A DNA stretch of 64,000 nt, from positions 558,001-622,000 of the forward strand of contig NZ_WJYA01000004.1 of assembly GCF_009709615.1 (NCBI RefSeq). Reading direction: 5' to 3'. This document shows positions 34,233 to 42,775 of the stretch, piece by piece. Every line of letters starts with the position of its first letter. Within the stretch, counting starts at the first letter, position 1. The position numbers and the translations under genes are program-made. The notes beneath the pieces were generated by a model. It was not told the origin of the DNA. It saw nothing but the letters and a program-made list of their open reading frames with translations, and made no database searches. The stretch is from Winogradskyella ouciana. Its GTDB lineage: Bacteria > Bacteroidota > Bacteroidia > Flavobacteriales > Flavobacteriaceae.

Positions 34233-34604
34233 TTATTTATACTCCATGATGAGGAATACTGCAGTGGTTTTTCCAATGTTTAAAACTTCATGTTGAGTGA
34301 TGGAATCATTTTTAAAGTTATAACCCGTGGGCACATCAACTTCTCGCGTACCAGTAGTATCTGTAATTCTAAATTTTCCACCAGCAAGGGTATATCCAAA
34401 ATGTGGATTGTGGTAATGTTTTTCATGCCCAACATTTGGAGGAAACGTACATTTTAAAACACGTAGTTCTTTGTTTTCCTCCAATACTTCACAAACTGCT
34501 TGTCCATTCCAACCAGCTTCAAGAAGGTCTGGTAAATTGGTCTTGTTTTCGCAGTGGAAAGTGAATAGCAAAATAGAAACAAATAATAAAAATTTCAATC
34601 TCAT
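34233..34604 (-). CDS. Cupin-domain lipoprotein
   Basis: This 123-residue protein has a lipoprotein signal (MRLKFLLFVSILLFTF, lipobox ending in Cys) and a single cupin barrel. Cupin motif 1 is recognisable in HEKHYHNPHFGYTLAGGKF, and motif 2 in ITQHEVLNIGKTT, with the His/Glu-type ligands of a metal site only partly kept. The role is unknown; small secreted cupins are often binding proteins or isomerases. I start at 34604 so that the signal peptide is N-terminal; an ATG at 34631 is nine codons earlier. Confidence 0.75.
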   Translation of the reverse strand: MRLKFLLFVSILLFTFHCENKTNLPDLLEAGWNGQAVCEVLEENKELRVLKCTFPPNVGHEKHYHNPHFGYTLAGGKFRITDTTGTREVDVPTGYNFKNDSITQHEVLNIGKTTAVFLIMEYK

Positions 34605-34673
34605 AGTAATGCTAAAGTTACATAAATTCATAATCTGTATAACAAAATCTAATTTTTATTCGTTTCAATAGAC

Positions 34674-35540
34674 ATGAAGAAAGTGTTACTTCTATTATCG
34701 TTATTGATTGCAGCACTAGTTCTGGCCTTTCAATTAAAGCCTATTGAAAACGTTGTTGACACTGTTGCTGCCATTGTAGAAACGCCAAGTTTAATCAATA
34801 AGGATAGCCTAACGATTAAATCAAGAGTCAATATCCCAGAAGGTTATAAACGTGTAGCATATCCCAAGGGAAGCTTTGAAGATTACTTGAGACATTATAA
34901 ACTCAAGCCGTTTGGAAGTAAGATTATCAATTACGATGATTCCGAATATTTTTGGCAAGGAGGTCATGTTGGAGTATTGGAGGTTCCTGTACCCAAAAAC
35001 GGAATACAGCAATGTGCTGATGCTTTAATTAGGATACGAAGTGAATATCTATGGGAGAAAGACAGAAAGGACGAGATAGGCTTTAATTTTACCTCAGGAC
35101 ATTATTGCTCCTTGCAAAAATATGCAGAAGGGTATCGTCCAAAGATAAATGGCAGTAAAGTTTCATTTCATAAAACCGCTAATGCAGATCATTCTAAAGA
35201 CAATTTTTATAAGTACTTAAACTTAATCTATATGTATTCTGGTACATTATCACTTTTCAATGAATTGGAATCTGTTAAGGCGAAGGATTTAAAAATAGGA
35301 GATATGCTAATTAAAGGTGGAAGCCCTGGGCATATCGTAATACTTTGTGACGAGGTGGTTAACGACAATGGCGAAAAGTTGTTTTTACTGTTTCAAGGAA
35401 ATACACCTGCGCAAAGCGTACATTTGGTTAAGAATCTAGAAGATGCTTCCATATCTCCATGGTATCAATTAGAAGATGATGCTGTGGTACCTGTTTCAAA
35501 CTACGCGTTCAATAGTGCAAAATTTGTACGATTTAAATAG
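34674..35540 (+). CDS. DUF4846 family exported protein
   Basis: This 288-residue protein has an N-terminal signal or anchor (KKVLLLLSLLIAALVLAF). The mature part matches DUF4846 as I know it: RVNIPEGYKRVAYPKGSF, DALIRIRSEYLWEK, GFNFTSGHYCSL and the C-terminal KIGDMLIKGGSPGHIVILCD. The last motif, GSPGHIVIL, resembles the His-containing strand of NlpC/P60-like papain folds, and HYCSL could supply a Cys, so a hydrolase is possible but unproven. It begins a plus-strand set of three genes that ends with apbE. Confidence 0.8.
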   Translation: MKKVLLLLSLLIAALVLAFQLKPIENVVDTVAAIVETPSLINKDSLTIKSRVNIPEGYKRVAYPKGSFEDYLRHYKLKPFGSKIINYDDSEYFWQGGHVGVLEVPVPKNGIQQCADALIRIRSEYLWEKDRKDEIGFNFTSGHYCSLQKYAEGYRPKINGSKVSFHKTANADHSKDNFYKYLNLIYMYSGTLSLFNELESVKAKDLKIGDMLIKGGSPGHIVILCDEVVNDNGEKLFLLFQGNTPAQSVHLVKNLEDASISPWYQLEDDAVVPVSNYAFNSAKFVRFK

Positions 35541-35548
35541 CTTCTTTG

Positions 35549-35556
35549 TATTTTTG
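35549..35556 (+). promoter_or_regulatory. Bacteroidota -7 box directly before the gene at 35561
   Basis: TATTTTTG ends 4 bases before the ATG at 35561. Transcription would start at or near the start codon, giving a leaderless mRNA. Confidence 0.5.
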
Positions 35557-35560
35557 CACC

Positions 35561-35938
35561 ATGAGCAAGCCTCTTACACCTCAAGAAATACATAACCTCG
35601 CCATGAACCACGTAGGTAAGGATTTAGAATCCCGTGGTTTTGAGTTTGTTGCTATTAACAGTAAGCTAAAACGCCATCCGCAATTTGTGTGTATCGATAA
35701 GAATAGTCAATACTATTTTGTTGTGGTTAGAGCGGTCATTTTGCCAGAAAACCCAAATAACTATGATGTGGTTTGGATGGAAACCTTTAAAAAACACGCT
35801 TACGAAAAAGATGCCAAAGTTTTATATGCTGGTGTTGGTTTAGGCAATCCCAAAGGTGAAGATTTACCCATTTATTTAAATGAAGAATATTTAATTGAGT
35901 ACAATGGCATACAAGTCATTGAAATGAATTTGAATTAA
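35561..35938 (+). CDS. Conserved flavobacterial protein of unknown function, between nqr and apbE
   Basis: This 125-residue soluble protein begins MSKPLTPQEIHNLAMNHVGKDLE and holds a beta-alpha fold with FVCIDKNSQYYFVVVRAV, AKVLYAGVGLGN and DLPIYLNEEYLIEYNG. It has neither the ferredoxin cysteines nor the flavin motifs of NqrF, although homologues near nqr genes may carry that label by neighbourhood. Its position one gene before apbE suggests a link to flavinylation or Na+-NQR assembly, which is inference. The start at 35561 is preferred, because an upstream TTG (35546) would lie inside the promoter box. Confidence 0.75.
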   Translation: MSKPLTPQEIHNLAMNHVGKDLESRGFEFVAINSKLKRHPQFVCIDKNSQYYFVVVRAVILPENPNNYDVVWMETFKKHAYEKDAKVLYAGVGLGNPKGEDLPIYLNEEYLIEYNGIQVIEMNLN

Positions 35939-35943
35939 TATCA

Positions 35944-35990
35944 ATGTCAGACTGAGCGCCTGTCTGCCGAACAGGCAGGCAGGCGAAGTC
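35944..35990. repeat. Intergenic hairpin repeat
   Basis: ATGTCAGACTGAGCG opens a GC-rich hairpin whose arms are GCCTGTCTGCC and GGCAGGCAGGC (one G-T pair), closing with GCGAAGTC. The local GC content is far above its surroundings. It resembles the short mobile intergenic repeats of flavobacteria. Confidence 0.5.
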
Positions 35991-36095
35991 AAAATTTACC
36001 GTATTAAAGCCCATAATGGGCATTTGGCAGACAGTGGGCAATGCCAACCGACATAATAAACAATAGAAAAGTGGTTGTTACAAAAATTTAAATAG

Positions 36096-37082
36096 ATGAA
36101 AAAAAATGTGTTTTTAATTCTGATGGCTTTGTTAAGTCTTTCTTGCAAACAAGAACAAAAACCAGAACTGATAAAACTGTCAGGCCCAGTCTTTGGAACC
36201 ACTTTTAACATACAATATCATAATGAGGCTGATATTGATTATATGCAAGACATCGATAGTCTTTTCAATGCGGTGAATCAATCGCTTTCAACCTATATTC
36301 CAGATTCTGATATTTCTAGGTTAAACCGAAATGAACTTGTTGAAGTAGATCAACATTTTATTAAAGTTTTAAAATCCTCTAAAACGATTTACCGAGAAAC
36401 GGAAGGTGTCTTTGATCCAACTATAGGGAATGTAGTCAACGCATGGAATTTTGGTGCTGAAACCAATAAATTTTTAACAGATAGCACAACTATTGATAGT
36501 TTAATGCAATTTGTCGGCTTCAATAAAGTATCATTAACTAATGATGCCATCAATAAACCAAACTCTACTTATTTGGAATTTAATGCCATAGCTAAAGGTT
36601 ATGGAGTAGATGTTGTTGCAGAATATTTAGAGGAAAAGCAAGTCGCTAATTATTTGGTTGAAATTGGTGGTGAAATCAGAGTGAAAGGGCGTAATATTGA
36701 AAAGAAGTCACCTTGGAGAGTAGGACTGGACGAGCCGCGTTTTGATGGAGAACAATCCGTTTACAAAGCCATAACTTTAAAAGATGAAGCTATGGCAACA
36801 TCAGGAACGTACCGAAAGTTTAAAATTGACGAAAATGGTAATCGCTATGCACACATCATAAACACCAAAACGGGTTATCCCACAAAAACCAATGTTTTAA
36901 GCGTTTCGGTAATAGCACAAGATTGTATGACGGCAGATGCGTATGCGACGGCTTTTCAAGCAATGGGAATTGATAAAGTTACCGAGTTTTTAAAAACACA
37001 TCCTGAGTTAAAAGCGTTTTTTATTTTTGAAGGGGATAACAAAGAATTACAAACTTTGAGTTTAAATAACTTTCCTGATTAG
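36096..37082 (+). CDS. apbE: FAD:protein FMN transferase, lipoprotein form
   Basis: ApbE cleaves FAD and attaches the FMN part to a threonine in target proteins, here most likely NqrB and NqrC. The 328-residue protein has a lipoprotein signal (KKNVFLILMALLSLSC) and acts in the periplasm, where the NqrC domain also lies. Conserved motifs: SGPVFGTTFNIQY, TEGVFDPTIGNVVNAWNFG, LEFNAIAKGYGVD, YLVEIGGEIRVKG, MATSGTYR and HIINTKTGYPT with DCMTADAYATAFQAMG. The nqr operon ends 2.5 kb upstream on the same strand. It converges on the methyltransferase gene with a 3-base gap. Confidence 0.96.
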   Translation: MKKNVFLILMALLSLSCKQEQKPELIKLSGPVFGTTFNIQYHNEADIDYMQDIDSLFNAVNQSLSTYIPDSDISRLNRNELVEVDQHFIKVLKSSKTIYRETEGVFDPTIGNVVNAWNFGAETNKFLTDSTTIDSLMQFVGFNKVSLTNDAINKPNSTYLEFNAIAKGYGVDVVAEYLEEKQVANYLVEIGGEIRVKGRNIEKKSPWRVGLDEPRFDGEQSVYKAITLKDEAMATSGTYRKFKIDENGNRYAHIINTKTGYPTKTNVLSVSVIAQDCMTADAYATAFQAMGIDKVTEFLKTHPELKAFFIFEGDNKELQTLSLNNFPD

Positions 37083-37085
37083 TTA

Positions 37086-37850
37086 TTACTTATAAACAAT
37101 AGGGATAATCTCACCTTTTGCTAATCTGTATTTGTCAATTTCATCATCTGAAAGTTGAGAAGTATAATCAACCTCTTCAACCTTAAATCCAACGGACCGA
37201 AGTTTGTCAAAATAATCTCTGCCATAGACCCGAACGTGATCGTACTGACCGAAGATTTTAGCGCGCTCAGCTTTATCGGTAATCGAATCATCTTCAAATG
37301 TAACTTCTCGAGATAAATCCTGTGGGATTTGAAAAATTCCCCAGCCATTTGGTTTCATAACACGATACAATTCTTGCATAGCTTTAGTGTCATCTGGGAT
37401 GTGCTCTAATACATGATTACAAAGTATAACATCATAACTGTTGTCATCAAAAGGTAAATCGCAAATATCAGCTTTTACGTCTGCAATCGGAGACAATAAA
37501 TCTGTTGTGGTGTAATCTAGATTGTTTAATTTTTTAAAACGTTTTAAAAAGCATTGCTCTGGCGCGAAATGCAGCACTTTTAAATTATCAGAAAAGAAGT
37601 TGGTTTCATTCTTTAGGTATAGCCAAAGCAATCGATGTCTCTCTAACGAAAGGGTAGAAGGAGACAGTATGTTTGGTCTTTGTTTTTCATAACCGTAAGG
37701 TAAAAAGGTTCTAAAGCTTTTACCGTTTATAGGATCTGTGTACTTTCTGCCCTTTAAAAAGAATTCTAATAAGGGTTTGATTATGTAGCTTAACCTTATT
37801 AGAAGTGGACGAGGGAAAAGGTTTAATAAAAATTTGAAAACTGATTTCAT
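37086..37850 (-). CDS. Class I SAM-dependent methyltransferase
   Basis: This 254-residue protein has a Methyltransf_11-type core: KVLHFAPEQCF (degenerate motif I, without the usual GxGxG), DICDLPFDDNSYDVILCNHVLEHIPDD and ELYRVMKPNGWGIFQIP. The N-terminus has a hydrophobic basic helix (FLLNLFPRPLLIRLSYIIKP) that could associate with the membrane. The substrate is unknown; related proteins sit near lipid or glycan genes, but none are here. It begins one base after the map stop codon, so it is translated from the same mRNA as map. Confidence 0.85.
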   Translation of the reverse strand: MKSVFKFLLNLFPRPLLIRLSYIIKPLLEFFLKGRKYTDPINGKSFRTFLPYGYEKQRPNILSPSTLSLERHRLLWLYLKNETNFFSDNLKVLHFAPEQCFLKRFKKLNNLDYTTTDLLSPIADVKADICDLPFDDNSYDVILCNHVLEHIPDDTKAMQELYRVMKPNGWGIFQIPQDLSREVTFEDDSITDKAERAKIFGQYDHVRVYGRDYFDKLRSVGFKVEEVDYTSQLSDDEIDKYRLAKGEIIPIVYK

Positions 37851-37851
37851 G

Positions 37852-38670
37852 TTAAAGCACTAAAGCTTTCTGTCTAAATTCATCTTCTTCATTAGAAGTT
37901 ATGCCCAAAGCTTCATGCACATAAGCAAATGTTGAAAGAATTTCTGGCTGACCGTCTACAATAGCCACATCGTGCTCAAAGTGAACACTTGGTTTTCCGT
38001 CTTGGGTAACGATAGTCCAGCCGTCTTTAAGCTGTTTCACTTTATGCGTTCCCATATTTATCATAGGTTCTATAGCAACGACCATCCCTTCTATGAATTT
38101 TTTACCTCTACCACGTCTACCGTAGTTTGGCATTTCAGGATCTTCGTGCATCTTACGACCAATACCATGACCGACCAATTCTCTCACTACACCATAACCT
38201 TCAGCTTCACAATATTGCTGAATGGCGTAACCCACATCACCAACGCGATTCCCAACTTTTAGTTGTTTTATACCAACATATAAAGACTCTTTGGTTGTTT
38301 GGATTAATTTTTTAGTGGCTTCATTGACATTGCCAATTTCAAAGGTGTATGCATGGTCTCCATAAAACCCATTCATTAAAGCTCCACAGTCTATAGAAAC
38401 AATATCACCATCTTTTAGAGGAACATCTGTTGGTAAACCATGTACCACGGCTTCATTAACACTGCAAAGTAAAGTTGATGGACAATCGTATAATCCCTTA
38501 AAACCTGGCAGAGCACCATGATCTCGTATAAATTCTTCGGCAATGGTATCTAAGTGATTAGTGGTAACTCCCTCTTTAACTTCTTTGGCTAACATGCCTA
38601 AGGTCTTGGATACAACTAGTGCGCTTTGGCGCATTAATTCAATTTCTTCCTTTGTTTTTACAATAATCAT
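37852..38670 (-). CDS. map: Methionine aminopeptidase, type I
   Basis: This 272-residue dinuclear-metal peptidase removes the N-terminal methionine from new proteins. The metal ligands can be placed in VSIDCGALMNGFYGDHAYTF (two Asp), LVGHGIGRKMHEDP (His), VVAIEPMIN (Glu) and HFEHDVAI (Glu). The substrate histidine is in VVHGLPTD. The start is at 38670 (MIIVKTKEEIELMRQSA); the frame extends upstream to 38886, but that part is unlike the family and crosses the promoter box at 38690. It is the first gene of a pair with the methyltransferase. Confidence 0.97.
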   Translation of the reverse strand: MIIVKTKEEIELMRQSALVVSKTLGMLAKEVKEGVTTNHLDTIAEEFIRDHGALPGFKGLYDCPSTLLCSVNEAVVHGLPTDVPLKDGDIVSIDCGALMNGFYGDHAYTFEIGNVNEATKKLIQTTKESLYVGIKQLKVGNRVGDVGYAIQQYCEAEGYGVVRELVGHGIGRKMHEDPEMPNYGRRGRGKKFIEGMVVAIEPMINMGTHKVKQLKDGWTIVTQDGKPSVHFEHDVAIVDGQPEILSTFAYVHEALGITSNEEDEFRQKALVL

Positions 38671-38689
38671 GGTCTCATAAATTAGGGTG

Positions 38690-38697
38690 CAAAGATA
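38690..38697 (-). promoter_or_regulatory. Bacteroidota -7 box for map
   Basis: The minus strand reads TATCTTTG, 20 bases upstream of the map ATG at 38670. Confidence 0.55.
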
Positions 38698-38767
38698 ATT
38701 AATTATAACTATTAAATAATTTAAGCAAAACATGATAAAAGGCAGTTTTTTTCTGCTTTTTGAGCTA

Positions 38768-38775
38768 TAATTTTG
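38768..38775 (+). promoter_or_regulatory. Bacteroidota -7 box for the CoA-transferase gene
   Basis: TAATTTTG lies 18 bases upstream of the ATG at 38794. Confidence 0.5.
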
Positions 38776-38793
38776 TAATCTAAAATTTAAGAG

Positions 38794-40062
38794 ATGTACA
38801 AAACGGTAAGCGCAGAAGAAGCGGTAAAAGTTATTAAATCTAACGATAGAGTTTATATTCAGGCGGCAGCGGCAGCTCCACAACAATTAATCAATGCCAT
38901 GTCTGCAAGACATGAAGAATTACGAAATGTTGAAATTTGTCAGCTGCATACTGAGGGGAAAGCACCTTATGCAAACCCAGAATTTGCTGAGAGTTTTCAT
39001 GTTAATTCGTTCTTTATCGGCAAAAATGTAAGACATACGTTAAAAGCGGGTAATGGGTCTTACACCCCAGTTTTTTTAAGTGAAGTTCCGCTTTTATTTA
39101 AACAAAATATTATTGATTTAGACGTGGTTTTAATTCATGTTTCTGTTCCAGATCAACATGGTTATTGCTCCTTAGGTGTTTCCGTGGAAGCAACTTTGGC
39201 AGCTATTGACAATGTCACCACTGTAGTAGCACAAGTGAATAAAAATATGCCACGTACTCATGGCGCTGGGATCATTCACCATACGGAAATTGATTATTTT
39301 GTAGAATGTGATGATGAAATACCTACCATGGGGATGTCTGTGCCGACAGACATTGAAAATAAAATAGGTGACTATGTTGCAAGCTTGATAGAAGATAGAA
39401 GTACATTGCAAATGGGAATTGGATCTATACCGAATGCTGTTTTAACGAGATTGACTAATCACAAGGATTTGGGTTTGCACACTGAAATGTTTTCTGATGG
39501 TGTCATTGATCTAATTCTGAATGATGTTATAAATGGTAACTACAAGAAAATCAATAGAGGGAGAGCCTTAACAACTTTTTTAATCGGTTCTAAGCGTTTA
39601 TATGACTATGTGGATGATAATCCATTTGTGGAGATGCGTGCCTCTAATTATACAAATAATACGTCTTATATAAAGCAAAACCCTAAAATGGTGGCGATTA
39701 ATTCTGCAATAGAAATTGATGTTACGGGTCAGGTTTGTGCAGATTCCATAGGTGCCAGCATGTATTCTGGTGTTGGAGGTCAAATGGATTTTATCCGAGG
39801 AGCCTCATTGAGTAAAGGTGGTAAAGCTATTATAGCATTGCCTTCAGTAACCCGAAAGGGAATAAGTAGAATCGTACCTATTTTAAAAAATGGAGCAGGC
39901 GTTGTAACGACTAGAGCACATGTTCATTATGTAGTGACAGAATATGGTATAGCTAATTTATATGGAAAAACTATAAAAGAGCGCGTTAAGGCACTTGTAG
40001 ATATAGCACATCCTGATCATAGGGAAGAGATTGAAAAATCGTATTTTGAAATGATGAAGTAA
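38794..40062 (+). CDS. Acetyl-CoA hydrolase/transferase family protein (4-hydroxybutyrate CoA-transferase type)
   Basis: This 422-residue class I CoA-transferase has two related alpha/beta domains. Family features: EICQLHTEGKAPYANPE, VSVPDQHGYCSLGVSVEAT, LQMGIGSIPNAVL, LHTEMFSDGVIDL, the C-terminal GVVTTRAHVHYVVTEYGIANLYGK with the catalytic Glu in TEYG, and the CoA-site GVGGQMDFIRGA. It moves CoA between short acids such as acetate, butyrate or hydroxybutyrate; the exact pair is not evident. It stands alone, divergent from map. Confidence 0.92.
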   Translation: MYKTVSAEEAVKVIKSNDRVYIQAAAAAPQQLINAMSARHEELRNVEICQLHTEGKAPYANPEFAESFHVNSFFIGKNVRHTLKAGNGSYTPVFLSEVPLLFKQNIIDLDVVLIHVSVPDQHGYCSLGVSVEATLAAIDNVTTVVAQVNKNMPRTHGAGIIHHTEIDYFVECDDEIPTMGMSVPTDIENKIGDYVASLIEDRSTLQMGIGSIPNAVLTRLTNHKDLGLHTEMFSDGVIDLILNDVINGNYKKINRGRALTTFLIGSKRLYDYVDDNPFVEMRASNYTNNTSYIKQNPKMVAINSAIEIDVTGQVCADSIGASMYSGVGGQMDFIRGASLSKGGKAIIALPSVTRKGISRIVPILKNGAGVVTTRAHVHYVVTEYGIANLYGKTIKERVKALVDIAHPDHREEIEKSYFEMMK

Positions 40063-40077
40063 AAGGATTTAGGCGTT

Positions 40078-40476
40078 TTAAAACTGCCACCACTTTTTCT
40101 TTGGTATTTTTATATCTGGCTTTTCGTTGGTTATCATCTGATAGATTTCTCCCCAACCGAGAATGCCACCAATATTTCTATCATCTATAAAAAGGTCTGC
40201 ATGAATTTTACGACTTCGGCTGTAATCAAATTTCTCTTCAGGGAAACTGGCATTTACGGCATAAAATTCAATGCCATTTTCTTTACAGAAATCAACAGCT
40301 TCTTGCAATTTTGTCCCGCTTCTATAGGTCCAGAGAATAAGCCTATGACCATCTTCTTGCAAGCGTTTTAAGGTTTCGAAAGCAAAAATGCGCGCTTTAC
40401 CAATTTTTGGATAGGCATCTTCTACAATTGTACCATCAAAATCTACTGCAATAATTAATCTGTCTTGAAAATTCAT
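40078..40476 (-). CDS. Small HAD-superfamily protein (BT0820-like)
   Basis: This 132-residue cap-less HAD-fold protein has motif I IIAVDFDGTIVED (nucleophile Asp12, acid Asp14), motif II ILWTYRSG, and an acidic motif IV DLFIDDRNIGG. It resembles the small Bacteroidota HAD proteins typified by BT0820 of Bacteroides thetaiotaomicron. It is probably a phosphatase, but no substrate can be given. It lies 43 bases downstream of gpmI on the same strand and has its own TAnnTTTG box. Confidence 0.85.
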   Translation of the reverse strand: MNFQDRLIIAVDFDGTIVEDAYPKIGKARIFAFETLKRLQEDGHRLILWTYRSGTKLQEAVDFCKENGIEFYAVNASFPEEKFDYSRSRKIHADLFIDDRNIGGILGWGEIYQMITNEKPDIKIPKKKWWQF

Positions 40477-40497
40477 GCTATCAATTCAATTATTGGG

Positions 40498-40505
40498 CAA
40501 AGGTA
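40498..40505 (-). promoter_or_regulatory. Bacteroidota -7 box for the HAD gene
   Basis: The minus strand reads TACCTTTG, 22 bases before the HAD-protein ATG, in the short gap after gpmI. Confidence 0.45.
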
Positions 40506-40519
40506 CAACTTTAAGGAGT

Positions 40520-42037
40520 TTATACAAGGCTATGTTGTGTCATAGCTTCTGGTTGTGGTATTCCAATTAACTTTAGAATTGTTGGAGCTATATCTCCTAG
40601 GATACCATCTTTTATTTCCTTTAAATCTTTATCGATTAAAATAATAGGAACAGGATTCGTTGTATGTGCAGTATGAGGTGTGCCATCAGGATTAATCATG
40701 GTTTCGCAATTGCCATGATCGGCAATTAAAATTGTGGTGTAGTCATTTTCTAATGCTGTAGTAACCACATCTTTTACACATACGTCAACAGCTTCACAAG
40801 CTTTAATTGCGGCTTCCATTACACCTGTATGGCCAACCATATCTCCGTTAGCGAAGTTTAAGCATACAAAATCAGTATCGCCTTGCTTTAGTTCTGGAAT
40901 CAGAGCATCGCGTAGCTCAAAAGCACTCATTTCTGGTTTTAAATCGTAAGTGGCAACTTTAGGTGAGTTTCTTAGGATTCTTGTTTCTCCTTTAAAGGGG
41001 TCTTCCTGTCCACCAGAAAAGAAAAATGTAACGTGTGGATATTTTTCGGTTTCAGCGATTCTTATCTGTTTTTTATTATGCTTTTCTAAGACTTCTCCAA
41101 GTGTGTCTGAAAGGTTGTCTTTATTAAAGACTACATTAATACCTTCAAAATTATCATCGTAATTGGTTAAGGTTACATAATGAAGATTGAGCTTATGCAT
41201 ATTATACTCATGAAAATCCTCCTGAGACAAAGCCTGTGTTAATTGACGACCTCGATCTGTTCTAAAATTGAAAAAAATGACCACATCACCTTCTTCTACT
41301 TTAGCTATAGGATTTTTGTTATCATCAGAAATGACTAAAGGTTTAAGAAATTCGTCAGTGATATTTTCTTCATAATTATTTTGAATAGATTTTAATATGT
41401 TATCAGTCGATTCTCCTTGGCCGTTAACAATAGCATCATAAGCTAGCTTTACACGTTCCCAACGTTTATCTCTGTCCATAGCATAATAACGACCTGTTAC
41501 GGTTGCTAGTTTTCCTGTAGTTTTTTTAAGATGTTCTTCTAATTCTAAAATAAAACCATATCCAGATTTTGGGTCAACATCTCTGCCATCCGTAAACGCA
41601 TGTACAAAAACATCTTCTAAATCATAATCATTGGCAGCATCCAAAAGCCCAAAAAGATGATTGATATGTGAGTGCACTCCACCATCACTAACCAATCCTA
41701 AAAAGTGTACTTTCTTATTATTGACTTTAGCATATTGAAAAGCATTCTTTAAAACCTGTTCCTCTTGAAGTGTTTTATCTTTCACGGCCAGATTAATCTT
41801 TACCAAATCTTGATAGACGATTCTTCCAGCACCTAAATTCATGTGGCCAACTTCACTGTTTCCCATTTGCCCTTCTGGTAAGCCAACATGCAATCCATCG
41901 GTGCGTAAACTAGCACTCGGATATTTTGTATAAAGTGAATCTATAAATGGAGTATTTGCATTGTCTATGGCCGAAACTTTAGGGTCTGGTGATTTCCCCC
42001 AACCATCTAAAATCATTAAAATAACCTTCTTGTTCAT
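40520..42037 (-). CDS. gpmI: 2,3-bisphosphoglycerate-independent phosphoglycerate mutase
   Basis: This 505-residue Mn2+-dependent iPGM of the alkaline phosphatase superfamily interconverts 3- and 2-phosphoglycerate in glycolysis and gluconeogenesis. Motifs: LMILDGWG with the first metal Asp, MGNSEVGHMNLGAGR with the phosphorylated Ser61, FTDGRDVDP, ATVTGRYYAMDRDKRWER, FFNFRTDRGRQLTQ, NFANGDMVGHTG and ILIADHGNCE. The length is normal. A TAnnTTTG box precedes it. Confidence 0.97.
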   Translation of the reverse strand: MNKKVILMILDGWGKSPDPKVSAIDNANTPFIDSLYTKYPSASLRTDGLHVGLPEGQMGNSEVGHMNLGAGRIVYQDLVKINLAVKDKTLQEEQVLKNAFQYAKVNNKKVHFLGLVSDGGVHSHINHLFGLLDAANDYDLEDVFVHAFTDGRDVDPKSGYGFILELEEHLKKTTGKLATVTGRYYAMDRDKRWERVKLAYDAIVNGQGESTDNILKSIQNNYEENITDEFLKPLVISDDNKNPIAKVEEGDVVIFFNFRTDRGRQLTQALSQEDFHEYNMHKLNLHYVTLTNYDDNFEGINVVFNKDNLSDTLGEVLEKHNKKQIRIAETEKYPHVTFFFSGGQEDPFKGETRILRNSPKVATYDLKPEMSAFELRDALIPELKQGDTDFVCLNFANGDMVGHTGVMEAAIKACEAVDVCVKDVVTTALENDYTTILIADHGNCETMINPDGTPHTAHTTNPVPIILIDKDLKEIKDGILGDIAPTILKLIGIPQPEAMTQHSLV

Positions 42038-42057
42038 GGAATAGTGTTTAATACGTT

Positions 42058-42065
42058 CAAAGATA
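42058..42065 (-). promoter_or_regulatory. Bacteroidota -7 box for gpmI
   Basis: The minus strand reads TATCTTTG, 21 bases upstream of the gpmI ATG. The rest of the spacer up to 42310 shows no other feature. Confidence 0.5.
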
Positions 42066-42310
42066 AGATATAGAATAGTACATCAAATTTTGAAATCTAT
42101 AAAATTTGGTTTGTTATTAATATTTTAAATATTAAAACGCTGATTGTTAAGGTGGAATAAAGTTTTGTGAAACCCTTAACAGATTTGTTTTCAAAACGTT
42201 AAATGTATGTTATATAACTTTTTTTAGTGTAACAGTTTAGAAATTTAGTCGTCTCTTTAGTATATCAAAATATCAAAAAACAAATCAATTAAATTTTAAA
42301 ATCTTTCATC

Positions 42311-42706
42311 ATGAAAAAATCAGCAGTAGTTTTAGCCTTAGCATTGGGCTTTTCAATCAGTAATTTAAATGCAACAAACGATGTTTTAACTTCTGATACT
42401 AAAGAAGTAACTGTAAAAACTGTAGAGGTAAGCCCTCTATGTAAAGCCGTAGCAACTGGCAACATTGAACTTGCAAAAACTCTAATTAAGCAAGGAGCGG
42501 ATGTTAATGCCAAATCAAATGGTATGCGACCAATCCATTATGCAGCTAAGTACAACCGTGTAGAACTAATAAAAGTATTGGTAACAGCTGGTGCAGATGT
42601 TCATTCTACCTGTGATCTAGGGTACACAGCTTTAGGGCATGCAAAAAAATCTAAAGCAACTGATGCGGCACAGTTTTTGAAACGCTTTAAAAAGAAAACA
42701 GTCTAA
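42311..42706 (+). CDS. Small secreted ankyrin-repeat protein
   Basis: This 131-residue protein has a signal peptide (KKSAVVLALALGFSISNLNA) and about two and a half ankyrin repeats: LCKAVATGNIELAKTLIKQGADVNAK, MRPIHYAAKYNRVELIKVLVTAGADVH and a C-terminal cap GYTALGHAKKSK. Ankyrin repeats bind proteins; a periplasmic ankyrin protein would act as a partner or inhibitor of another exported protein, which I cannot identify. It ends at a terminator shared with the M48 protease gene. Confidence 0.85.
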   Translation: MKKSAVVLALALGFSISNLNATNDVLTSDTKEVTVKTVEVSPLCKAVATGNIELAKTLIKQGADVNAKSNGMRPIHYAAKYNRVELIKVLVTAGADVHSTCDLGYTALGHAKKSKATDAAQFLKRFKKKTV

Positions 42707-42738
42707 TTAAAGACAATTATTTGAGTTAGTTAATTATA

Positions 42739-42775
42739 AAATGCGTCTTATCTTATTAAGACGCATTTTTATATT
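42739..42775 (+). terminator. Intrinsic terminator after the ankyrin gene
   Basis: A 12-bp stem AAATGCGTCTTA/TAAGACGCATTT is followed by TTATATTTT. The right arm overlaps the stop and last codons of the convergent M48 protease gene. Confidence 0.75.

Noticed and set aside
35561..35938. Annotation of the 125-residue protein as an NqrF subunit
   Set aside because: It has no ferredoxin cysteines, FAD motif or NADH motif, and a complete NqrF is encoded at 32328-33638.
38671..38886. N-terminal extension of methionine aminopeptidase
   Set aside because: It crosses the promoter box at 38690, overlaps the divergent CoA-transferase gene and has no family similarity.
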